Assembly: GCF_025567365.1 (NCBI RefSeq)
Contig: NZ_JAOQJG010000004.1
Coordinates: 62,001 to 126,000 of the forward strand
DNA: 64,000 nucleotides
Direction: 5' to 3'
Source of the DNA: Anaerostipes amylophilus
GTDB taxonomy: Bacteria; Bacillota; Clostridia; Lachnospirales; Lachnospiraceae
Position numbers and translations under genes: made by a program. Of this stretch, positions 45,529 to 53,003 are shown one piece after another. A model generated the notes under the pieces. The model searched no databases. It was not told the origin of the DNA and saw only the letters and a program-made list of their open reading frames with translations. Each line of letters starts with the position of its first letter. Position 1 is the first letter of the stretch.

Positions 45529-46429
45529 AATTAAAGTGACAAGTGATCTGGCTGGAAAAAGACTGGATGTTATATTGGCAGAACAGTGTGATGATCTTAC
45601 AAGAAGTTATATCAATAAACTGTGCAAGGAAGAACGTGCAAAGTTAAACGATAAGATTTCCAAAGGCAATAAGAAATGCAAAGAGGGAGATAAGATCACA
45701 CTTCAGATACCAGAACCAGAAGAACTTGAAATCCTTCCAGAAAAAATGGATCTTGATATTGTTTATGAGGATCAGGATGTTATACTGATCAATAAACCGA
45801 AAAATATGGTGGTGCATCCGGCAGCAGGGCATTATACAGGAACTTTGGTAAATGGATTGATGGCACACTGCAAAGACGATCTGTCAGGAATCAATGGTGT
45901 ACTGCGTCCAGGGATTGTTCACCGGATAGATAAGGATACAACGGGAATTCTGATCGTATGTAAGAATGATATGGCACATCAAAGCATTGCCAAACAATTA
46001 TATGATCATTCGATCACAAGAAAATATCATGCGATCGTTTATGGAAATATTAAGGAAGAAGAAGGAACCGTAAATGCTCCGATCGGCCGCAGTTTGAAAG
46101 ACCGCAAGAAGATGGGGATCGTTATGGATGGGAAACATGCAGTGACACACTACAAAGTTTTAAGAAGACTCAAAAAAGGTTTTACTTATATTGAGTGTCA
46201 GCTTGAAACAGGAAGAACCCATCAGATTCGTGTCCATATGGCATCGATCAAGCATCCTTTACTCGGAGATGATGTATACGGACCAAAGAAATCAAAATAT
46301 ACACTGGAAGGTCAGTGCCTTCATGCAAAGGTTTTAGGATTTGTACATCCAAGAACCGGAGAATACATGGAGTTTGAAGTACCACTTCCAGAGTATTTTG
46401 AAAAACTACTGAAGAAATTAGATCAATGA
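45512..46429 (+). CDS. rluD: RluD-type 23S rRNA pseudouridine synthase
   Basis: 305 residues: N-terminal S4 domain (KRLDVILAEQ) and a pseudouridine synthase domain with the catalytic Asp in HRIDKDTTGILIVC, plus LETGRTHQIRVHM. The lspA-rluD order is conserved in many bacteria. Site specificity among RluA/C/D cannot be read from sequence. Confidence 0.92.
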   Translation: MDETFEIKVTSDLAGKRLDVILAEQCDDLTRSYINKLCKEERAKLNDKISKGNKKCKEGDKITLQIPEPEELEILPEKMDLDIVYEDQDVILINKPKNMVVHPAAGHYTGTLVNGLMAHCKDDLSGINGVLRPGIVHRIDKDTTGILIVCKNDMAHQSIAKQLYDHSITRKYHAIVYGNIKEEEGTVNAPIGRSLKDRKKMGIVMDGKHAVTHYKVLRRLKKGFTYIECQLETGRTHQIRVHMASIKHPLLGDDVYGPKKSKYTLEGQCLHAKVLGFVHPRTGEYMEFEVPLPEYFEKLLKKLDQ

Positions 46430-46446
46430 CAGGAGGAGAAGGCACA

Positions 46447-47265
46447 ATGAAACTTGGATTTATCGGATGTGGAAATATGGCACAGGCAATGATCACTGGA
46501 ATTTTGAAACAAAATGTTGTAAGTCCAGATGAATTGATCGTATCAAACCCACACGAAGAAAAAACAGCAAAATTAAAAGAACAATTTGGAATCTTAACGA
46601 CAACGGATAATAAAAAGACAGCAAAGGAAGCAGAGATTGTAGTGTTGGCTGTAAAACCTCAAGTGTATCCGGAAGTGATCAAAGAGATCAGAGATGAAGT
46701 TTCAACAGAACAGATCATCGTAACGATTGCTGCAGGAGTATCCATGGCGGCAACAGAACGCCAGTTTGGAAAAGAAATGAAGATTGTGCGTGTAATGCCA
46801 AATACGCCAGCACTTGTCGGAGAAGGAATGTCTGGATTATGCTGTAATGAATATGTGACAGAAGAAGAATTTGATAAGGTTCATCATATTTTCCAGAGTT
46901 TTGGAAAAGCTGAAAAGATTACAGAGAATCTGATGGATGCAGTTGTCGGAGTCAGCGGAAGCGGACCAGCATATGTTTATATGTTTATTGAGGCAATGGC
47001 AGATGCAGGGGTAGCACAGGGACTCCCAAGAAAACAGGCTTATACATTTGCTGCACAGACATTACTTGGAAGTGCCAAAATGGTATTAGAGACAGGGCAG
47101 CATCCAGGTGAATTAAAAGATGCCGTATGTTCACCAGCAGGAACAACGATCGAGGCTGTCAATACACTAGAGAAAAAAGGATTTAGAAGTGCAGTGATCG
47201 AAGCTGTCAATGCGGCGGCAAAGAAAAACCATGAGCTTGGGAAACCAAAAAAGAAAGAAAAATAA
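46447..47265 (+). CDS. proC: Pyrroline-5-carboxylate reductase
   Basis: 272 residues; last step of proline synthesis. Seen: Rossmann start LGFIGCGNMAQAM, VLAVKPQVY, RVMPNTPALVGEGM, and SGSGPAYVYMFIEAMADAGV. The start at 46447 follows AGGAGGAG; a longer frame from 46426 would begin inside the rluD stop region and has no SD. Confidence 0.95.
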   Translation: MKLGFIGCGNMAQAMITGILKQNVVSPDELIVSNPHEEKTAKLKEQFGILTTTDNKKTAKEAEIVVLAVKPQVYPEVIKEIRDEVSTEQIIVTIAAGVSMAATERQFGKEMKIVRVMPNTPALVGEGMSGLCCNEYVTEEEFDKVHHIFQSFGKAEKITENLMDAVVGVSGSGPAYVYMFIEAMADAGVAQGLPRKQAYTFAAQTLLGSAKMVLETGQHPGELKDAVCSPAGTTIEAVNTLEKKGFRSAVIEAVNAAAKKNHELGKPKKKEK

Positions 47266-47273
47266 AAAAATAC

Positions 47274-47303
47274 TTTACAAAACTAATATAATTATGATAT
47301 TAT
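47274..47303 (+). promoter_or_regulatory. rpsO promoter
   Basis: TTTACA (47274-47279), 18-base spacer, TGA-TATTAT (-10 at 47298-47303). It gives rpsO its own transcript with an ~80-base leader. Confidence 0.65.
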
Positions 47304-47319
47304 ATAGAAGTTAGTTAAC

Positions 47320-47370
47320 CGATACTCAGATTTGGGCACTCCAACCCTTTCCTGGTATCTGGCGATCAAT
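47320..47370 (+). promoter_or_regulatory. rpsO leader with possible S15 autoregulatory fold
   Basis: In the leader GATAC (about 47322) can pair with GTATC (about 47355), enclosing a CAG/CTG pair and a GGG-CCC pair. S15 represses its own mRNA in several bacterial groups by binding varied leader folds; that this leader does so is inferred from position and foldability. Confidence 0.4.
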
Positions 47371-47392
47371 AGAATTCAAGGAGGAAAACACA

Positions 47393-47659
47393 ATGATTTC
47401 ATCAGAAAAGAAAGCAGAAATCGTAGCTAAATACGGTAAAGACGCAAAAGACACAGGTTCACCAGAGGTTCAGGTAGCAATCTTAACAGCTAGAATCAAC
47501 GAGCTTCAGGATCATTTCAATCAGCATCCTAAAGATCATCATTCAAGAAGAGGACTTCTTAAGATGGTTGGTAAGAGACGTAACTTATTAGCTTACTTAA
47601 AGAGCAAAGATGTTGAAAGATATCGTGCATTAATTGAAAAATTAGGATTAAGAAAATAA
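47393..47659 (+). CDS. rpsO: 30S ribosomal protein S15
   Basis: 88 residues, full length. Seen: DTGSPEVQVAILTARINEL, HPKDHHSRRGLLKMVGKRR, and LLAYLKSKDVERYRALIEKL. Binds 16S rRNA early in 30S assembly. SD AAGGAGG lies 8 bases before ATG. Bounded by its own promoter and terminator. Confidence 0.98.
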   Translation: MISSEKKAEIVAKYGKDAKDTGSPEVQVAILTARINELQDHFNQHPKDHHSRRGLLKMVGKRRNLLAYLKSKDVERYRALIEKLGLRK

Positions 47660-47679
47660 TCTTACAATACGAATTTAAG

Positions 47680-47713
47680 ACCTGTTGTTACAGTCATGTG
47701 GCAGCAGGTTTTT
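47680..47713 (+). terminator. Terminator after rpsO
   Basis: ACCTGTTG (47680-47687) with CAGCAGGT (47702-47709, one wobble) followed by a T run to 47713. Confidence 0.75.
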
Positions 47714-47804
47714 ATATTATAAGATAATATGTCAAAATAAAGGAATTTTCATAGAAATAGATTGACAATTATTGGTTAAAATTAGGAACAACCTATTGAA
47801 ATAG

Positions 47805-47833
47805 TTGACTTTATACAAAATAAAATCTATAAT
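47805..47833 (+). promoter_or_regulatory. Promoter of the nucleotidyltransferase gene
   Basis: TTGACT (47805-47810), 17-base spacer, TATAAT (47828-47833); leader of about 85 bases. Confidence 0.75.
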
Positions 47834-47926
47834 TAAGTTTATATGTGAAATAAAATATAGAGATATTTCACAAAAGAAAAAAGGTAACGAAACAAAGAAA
47901 CAGTTGAATAACCGAAGGGGAGATTT

Positions 47927-48844
47927 ATGAACACTACATTGATTATTATGGCCGCCGGAATTGGATCAAGATTTGGTGGAGGAATCAAACAGCTGGCAAA
48001 GATGGGACCGAATGGAGAAATCATCATGGATTATTCTATCCGTGATGCAAAAGAAGCAGGATTTAATAAAGTTGTATTTATTATCCGTAAGGATATCTTC
48101 GAAGAATTTGAAGAAGTGATTGGTAACCGCATCAAAGAACAGATTGATGTAGAATACGTTTTCCAGGAATTAGATGATCTTCCAGAAGGATTTGAAGTCC
48201 CAGCAGGACGTACAAAACCATGGGGAACAGGACAGGCAGTTCTTTGCTGCAAGGATGTAGTGAAAGAACCATTTGTGATCATCAATGCAGATGACTATTA
48301 TGGAAAAGAAGCGTTTGTAAAACTTCATGATTTCTTAGTATCTGGAGAAGATCTTGGAAGAGAATTTACTATGGGAATGGCAGGATTTATCCTGAAGAAT
48401 ACATTAAGTGATAATGGTGCTGTAACAAGAGGAGTCAGTGTTGTAGACGAGAAAGGTCTGTTAAGCCAGGTTCATGAGACAACAGGAATTGAGATGAATG
48501 GAGAAGGTAAGATTGTTTGCGACAATGAAGAAGTTCAGAAATGGATCAGCCCAGATGATAAAGTATCTATGAATATGTGGGCAGCATATCCAGAATTTTT
48601 AGAATATCTTGCAGAAGACTTCAAGAATTTCTTATCTAATGTTGAAGAAGGAGACATCAAGAAAGAATATCTGCTTCCAAATATCGTAGATAAATTATTA
48701 AAAGAAGGACGTGCAAACGTTAAGGTATTAGAGACACAGGACCGTTGGTTCGGTGTAACTTACAAGGAAGACAAAGAATCTGTACAGAAAGCATTTGAAG
48801 GTCTGATCAAAGACGGTGTTTATCCAGCAGATTTATGGGCTTAA
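47927..48844 (+). CDS. Sugar-phosphate nucleotidyltransferase-like protein
   Basis: 305 residues of NTP-transferase fold. Seen: TLIIMAAGIGSRFGGGIKQL (nucleotide loop), PWGTGQAVLCC, and VIINADDYYGKEAF (metal Asp). The C-terminal part is not a beta-helix. The sugar and nucleotide are unknown. It stands alone with its own promoter and terminator, without wall or capsule genes next to it. Confidence 0.85.
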   Translation: MNTTLIIMAAGIGSRFGGGIKQLAKMGPNGEIIMDYSIRDAKEAGFNKVVFIIRKDIFEEFEEVIGNRIKEQIDVEYVFQELDDLPEGFEVPAGRTKPWGTGQAVLCCKDVVKEPFVIINADDYYGKEAFVKLHDFLVSGEDLGREFTMGMAGFILKNTLSDNGAVTRGVSVVDEKGLLSQVHETTGIEMNGEGKIVCDNEEVQKWISPDDKVSMNMWAAYPEFLEYLAEDFKNFLSNVEEGDIKKEYLLPNIVDKLLKEGRANVKVLETQDRWFGVTYKEDKESVQKAFEGLIKDGVYPADLWA

Positions 48845-48862
48845 AATATAAATTATGATAAT

Positions 48863-48897
48863 AAAAGGCAGTTGGAAGTGATTCTGGCTGCTTTTTT
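48863..48897 (+). terminator. Terminator after the nucleotidyltransferase gene
   Basis: AAAAGGCAG (48863-48871) against CTGCTTTT (from 48888), followed by T run to 48897; the inner part pairs GAA with TTC. Confidence 0.7.
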
Positions 48898-48925
48898 ATT
48901 TCTTGTTTGCTATCATTATATATTG

Positions 48926-48955
48926 TTGCAATTCTATATATAAATGCGTTAAAAT
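48926..48955 (+). promoter_or_regulatory. Possible promoter for the gene at 48994
   Basis: TTGCAA (48926-48931), 18-base spacer, TAAAAT (48950-48955). Confidence 0.45.
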
Positions 48956-48993
48956 AAAACAAACCTAAAACTACAGGAAAAGGAGTATCGTAG

Positions 48994-49332
48994 ATGGAAG
49001 GAGCCATAACAAGAAAACAGATTGCTGGAATTACGATAGAGATTCAGGAAACAAGAATTGGAGACGATATTGTGTTAATTCTTGCTGGAGGTGACAAACC
49101 ACATATTGGTTGTGTTGTACAGGCGGTTCCACGTCCTTCGCTTACAAATGATGGAAGTATCAGTGTGACATCCTCAGTACTGAATCTGACCGGTCATAAA
49201 GATGAATTCTTATGCAGAAAACTGGCAGAGAAACGATGCAGAGAAACGGGAAGAATTGTTGTATGTACTGGAGGAGTACATATTGAAAATATTACGAAAG
49301 AGCAGATTCATAAGCTTCTAGAAGAAATATAA
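48994..49332 (+). CDS. Small conserved protein, possibly LpdD-like prenylated-flavin chaperone family
   Basis: 112 residues, no signal or membrane segment. Features: DIVLILAGGDKPHIGCVVQAVPRPS, TSSVLNLTGHKDEFLCRKLAEK, and RIVVCTGGVHIENITKEQI. The GG-x-x-PHIG and GHKD stretches recall the LpdD/PAC_BAC-like family linked to prenylated flavin decarboxylases, from memory only. No UbiD-type gene is nearby. SD AAAGGAG. Function unknown. Confidence 0.6.
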   Translation: MEGAITRKQIAGITIEIQETRIGDDIVLILAGGDKPHIGCVVQAVPRPSLTNDGSISVTSSVLNLTGHKDEFLCRKLAEKRCRETGRIVVCTGGVHIENITKEQIHKLLEEI

Positions 49333-49373
49333 CATATTTTATCGAATTACAAAAATGGAAAGCAGGTGATTTT

Positions 49374-50408
49374 TTGAAATTTATTCATATAGCAGATGTA
49401 CATTGGGGAGCACAACCAGAGAAAGATCGATCATTTGGAAGAATCAGAGAAAATGAAATTAAACATACATTTCAAAAAGTCATTGATTATGCAAACAAAC
49501 AGCAGACAGATGTCTTACTGATCGCAGGAGATTTCTTTGATCAAAGGCCGACGAAACAGGAATTAAGAGAAGTTGATTATATATTATCAGGATTGCAGAA
49601 TACAAAAACAGTAATGATCGCAGGGAATCATGATCATTTATCAACAGAAGAAGAGTTTGTTAAGTATCATTGGAATAGTGAAGTATATTTGTTAGACGGC
49701 AGAGAAAGAAATTATGTTTATTTTGAAGAACTTCACACAACTATTTATGGGATCAGTTATTGGACAAATCAGATCAGGGAAGCTGTGTATGACGATATGA
49801 AACCACAGGATTTTGATGAATTTTCCATTCTTCTTGCACATGGTGGAGATGAAAGTCATATTCCGATCAATAAAGACATATTAAAATGGTCAGGATTCGA
49901 TTATATTGCTCTTGGACATATTCATAAACCAGAGATTATTTTTGAAGACCTGATGGCATATTCAGGATCTTTAGAACCTTTGGATCGTACAGAAACTGGA
50001 AGTCATGGATTTATAGAAGGTGAGATCAGTGAAGAGAAACAGCAGATAGAATTTGTCCCATTTGCAAAAAGAATGTATATACAAGTCGAGGTTATGATCA
50101 CAGAAGAAATGTCTGCATCTGAAATAAAAGATCGTATAGAAACAGAACTTTCTTATCGTGGAAAAGATAATATTTATGAAGTAGTTTTAACGGGAAGTAT
50201 TGATCCGGAGATAGAAATAGATTTTGATGATATCAAAGAGGATTATCTGATTTCAGATATCATTTATGAAACAAAAAGTCGCTGGGATTATGATCAGTTA
50301 GCAGAAGAAAATGATCTTATGATCCAAAAAGTAGCAGAAATATTAAAAGAAGAACCGCAGGCACTGACATTTGCGATGGAAGCACTATCTTATGCCAGGG
50401 AGAGATAA
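49374..50408 (+). CDS. SbcD/YhaO-like DNA repair exonuclease, metallophosphoesterase
   Basis: 344 residues, Mre11-type nuclease. Seen: FIHIADVHWGAQPEKD, IAGDFFDQRPTK, MIAGNHDHLS, LLAHGGDE and ALGHIHKPEII, the five phosphoesterase motifs. The start is TTG at 49374 after AGCAGGTG, reading M-K-F-I-H as in the family. The stop is followed 3 bases later by an ATPase gene, the usual SbcD-SbcC order. Confidence 0.88.
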   Translation: MKFIHIADVHWGAQPEKDRSFGRIRENEIKHTFQKVIDYANKQQTDVLLIAGDFFDQRPTKQELREVDYILSGLQNTKTVMIAGNHDHLSTEEEFVKYHWNSEVYLLDGRERNYVYFEELHTTIYGISYWTNQIREAVYDDMKPQDFDEFSILLAHGGDESHIPINKDILKWSGFDYIALGHIHKPEIIFEDLMAYSGSLEPLDRTETGSHGFIEGEISEEKQQIEFVPFAKRMYIQVEVMITEEMSASEIKDRIETELSYRGKDNIYEVVLTGSIDPEIEIDFDDIKEDYLISDIIYETKSRWDYDQLAEENDLMIQKVAEILKEEPQALTFAMEALSYARER

Positions 50409-50411
50409 GTG

Positions 50412-51746
50412 ATGGAGATTGAGAAAATAAATATAGATGGATTTGGAAAATTTCATAAATATAATGCATTGACAACTGATAAGATTCAGGTGTTTTTTGG
50501 AAAGAATGAGGCAGGAAAGACAACGATCAGAAAATTTATGATCTCAATGCTCTTTGGTTTAGAGAGGGCAAGAGGAGTTGCTGCAGAAAATGACGATTAC
50601 ATAAGATATATGCCAGTAAATGGAGGAAACTATGGAGGTTCTGTTACGATCAGAAAAGGAAAAACTTTTTATCGGATTATAAGGAATTTTTCAAAAGAAC
50701 AAAAAAATCTTCGGATGTTTTATGAAGACACAATGGAAGAAATCAATCTGCCAGGAACTACATTGCAGCGTATTCTTTTTGACAGTGACAAAACAGCATT
50801 TGAGAATACAGTATCAATGACACAGGCAGATATTCGTACAGGAAAAGAAATGAAAGAAGTTCTGCAAAATTCTATGGCGAATTTAAGAAGCAGCAAAAAT
50901 GTAGGGATCGATCTTCGAAAAGCAGTAGATTATTTAAAGATCAAGAGAAGACAAAAGAGAAAAGATTCTGCATTTGTTCAGGTCGATATTTTGCGGAAAC
51001 AAAAAAATGAATTCAAATATGATGTTGGGCAATTGAGACGTTATGAACAGGAAGAGAGAAAAATTAAACGACAATTACAGCAAAAAAGGCATTTGACATT
51101 TTGGCAGAAACTGATCGGCTGGATTCAAAAACTGTTAGGAAATGATCCAGAGAAGATCAGGAAGATGGAATTAAAACATCGTCTTGAAATTATAGAGATT
51201 GAGAAATCACAGCTTCAGATGCAGGAACAAAAAGCAGAAGACATGGAATATAAATACCAACAGGCTCTCAGCAGAAAGAAAGCAGCTGAGCTGGAAATCC
51301 ATGAGATAGAACAGGCGATCAAAGCCATTGAGCAGGCAGGAAGATCTATTCAGAAGACATTTGGACAGGAATTAAATGAAAAGATATCTAAGATATTTTC
51401 AGATGTAACAAATGGAAAATATACGAAAGTTGTCATGGATGACAGCTTGAGGATGATGGTATATGATGGTTTCGATTATATTGATATGAAATATTTAAGC
51501 AATGCAACGATAGAACAATTATATTTTGCATTACGTCTGGCATCTGCAGATCTGTTATATGAAGATGATGGATTTCCGTTATTTTTGGATGATGTATTTG
51601 GCAACTATGATGATGAAAGATTAAAACAGACACTTGGTTATCTTGAGCGGAAAACAGACAGGCAGATTTTTTTATTTACAGGTAGAAAAGAAATACTTCA
51701 TATATTAGATCAGAATGAAATTTCATATCACCTTATTTCTTTATAG
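50412..51746 (+). CDS. Miniature SbcC/YhaN-like ATPase
   Basis: 444 residues, far shorter than SbcC or YhaN (about 950-1050). Seen: start IEKINIDGFGKFHKYNAL, Walker A FFGKNEAGKTTIRKFMISM, a short coiled coil (about residues 180-310), and Walker B FPLFLDDVFGNYDDERL. The ABC signature is degenerate (LSNATIEQLYFALRLA in place of LSGGQ). Likely partner of the nuclease encoded directly before it. The zinc-hook CxxC of long SbcC proteins is not seen. Confidence 0.82.
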   Translation: MEIEKINIDGFGKFHKYNALTTDKIQVFFGKNEAGKTTIRKFMISMLFGLERARGVAAENDDYIRYMPVNGGNYGGSVTIRKGKTFYRIIRNFSKEQKNLRMFYEDTMEEINLPGTTLQRILFDSDKTAFENTVSMTQADIRTGKEMKEVLQNSMANLRSSKNVGIDLRKAVDYLKIKRRQKRKDSAFVQVDILRKQKNEFKYDVGQLRRYEQEERKIKRQLQQKRHLTFWQKLIGWIQKLLGNDPEKIRKMELKHRLEIIEIEKSQLQMQEQKAEDMEYKYQQALSRKKAAELEIHEIEQAIKAIEQAGRSIQKTFGQELNEKISKIFSDVTNGKYTKVVMDDSLRMMVYDGFDYIDMKYLSNATIEQLYFALRLASADLLYEDDGFPLFLDDVFGNYDDERLKQTLGYLERKTDRQIFLFTGRKEILHILDQNEISYHLISL

Positions 51747-51800
51747 TTTTTTCTGTGCTAAGATATACAAAGAAAAAGTAACAAAAGGAGATAAGAATAT

Positions 51801-52781
51801 ATGGCAAAGAAAATGACCATGGCAGATATCGCAAGTTTATCAGGAGTCGGGAAAAGTACTGTATCCCGTTATTTTAACGGAGGATATGTAAAAGATGAGA
51901 CAAGAGCGAAGATTCATAAGGTCATTGAAGAATATAATTACACACCCAATGCATTTGCAAGATTAAATGCAAAACAAAGCAATGTGATCGGTGTGGTTGT
52001 GCCGACACTTAATTCCAAGATCACAAGTCGCGTAATCACAAGCATTGACCGATATCTAAGAGAGAAAGGATACACAACACTTATTCAGAATTCAGATCAC
52101 AATATTGATCAGGAATTACAGAATATTCAGCGATTGATCCAGCTAAATGTCGATGGAATCCTGATCAGTTCCATAGCAATTACAAAAGACCACAAAGAAC
52201 TGTTAAAGAAAGCAGGAATACCTGTGGTTGTCTTAACACAGGATTATGAAGCTGGAATTTCCATCATTTATGATGATTACCATGCAGGAAAAGCTATGGG
52301 AGAGCATATAGGGAAGAAAGGACATCAAAAGGTTGGATATATTGGTGTTTATGAGACGGATAAAGCGGTTGGAATCGAACGAAGAAATGGTGTATTAGAT
52401 GGACTGAAAGAATATGGGATCACACCTGTAATAGGAAAGAGTGATTACAGTTTCCTTGGTGGACAGACGGTTGCAAGAGAATTACTTGAAAAAGAACCAG
52501 ATTTGGATGCGATCATCTGTGCGACGGACAGACTTGCATTTGGAACATATAAGATCTTGCATGAATATAAGAAAGAGATCCCAGAAGAAGTATCGGTTGC
52601 GGCCTTTGGTGGATATGATGAAAGTGCATTATTAACGCCAGAACTTACAACCTTAAAGTTTGATTCTTATGGCATGGGGTACCTTGGTGCGGAAACGATT
52701 CTTAAGATGATCGCAGGAGATCCAGTGTCTAAGAAGCAGATTGTTGGATATGAATTTATTGATGGTGGGAGTGTCCGGTAA
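51801..52781 (+). CDS. scrR: LacI-family repressor of the sucrose operon
   Basis: 326 residues: LacI helix-turn-helix (TMADIASLSGVGKSTVSRYFNGG), hinge helix NAFARLNAKQSN, and a sugar-binding core ending GGYDESALLTPELTTLKFD. It lies directly upstream of the sucrose PTS gene and two LacI-type palindromes. The effector is probably sucrose-6-phosphate or fructose phosphate, by analogy with ScrR. A weak promoter (TTATAG 51741, TATACA 51764) may serve it; SD AAAGGAG. Confidence 0.88.
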   Translation: MAKKMTMADIASLSGVGKSTVSRYFNGGYVKDETRAKIHKVIEEYNYTPNAFARLNAKQSNVIGVVVPTLNSKITSRVITSIDRYLREKGYTTLIQNSDHNIDQELQNIQRLIQLNVDGILISSIAITKDHKELLKKAGIPVVVLTQDYEAGISIIYDDYHAGKAMGEHIGKKGHQKVGYIGVYETDKAVGIERRNGVLDGLKEYGITPVIGKSDYSFLGGQTVARELLEKEPDLDAIICATDRLAFGTYKILHEYKKEIPEEVSVAAFGGYDESALLTPELTTLKFDSYGMGYLGAETILKMIAGDPVSKKQIVGYEFIDGGSVR

Positions 52782-52832
52782 TAAATTTATATTGATAATG
52801 ATCATAAATTCTTCATATGTACTCATAATATC

Positions 52833-52868
52833 GCCCTCCTTCCGTATTGCTCGGAACGGAGGGCTTTG
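52833..52868 (+). terminator. Terminator-like hairpin after scrR
   Basis: GCCCTCC (52833-52839) pairs with GGAGGGC (52858-52864), and inside it TTCCG pairs with CGGAA. The T tract is short (TTT), so strength is uncertain. Confidence 0.6.
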
Positions 52869-52894
52869 CTGTTGAAAATAATAAAACAAAAAAT

Positions 52895-52969
52895 ATGGTA
52901 TCGATTCCATGAAAACTATTGACAAACAAACGAGAAAGTAATAATATACAAATATGGAACCGATACCAT
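52895..52969 (+). promoter_or_regulatory. scrA promoter bracketed by two LacI-type operators
   Basis: Promoter TTGACA (52919-52924), 17-base spacer, TAATAT (52942-52947). Operator 1 ATGGTATCGATTCCAT (52895-52910) lies just before the -35. Operator 2 ATGGAACCGATACCAT (52954-52969) covers the likely start of transcription. Operator 2 equals the reverse complement of operator 1 except for one base. Centres are 59 bases apart, suitable for looping or steric block. Confidence 0.85.
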
Positions 52970-53003
52970 AATAAGTTTCACAATCAAAAAAAGGAGAGAA
53001 GAT

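Noticed and set aside
47762..47800. TTGACA before the nucleotidyltransferase gene as a second promoter
   Set aside because: No acceptable -10 at 16-18 bases; the TTGACT/TATAAT pair at 47805 is much better.
52911..52926. Catabolite (cre) site in the scrA promoter
   Set aside because: The sequence lacks the central CG of the cre consensus.
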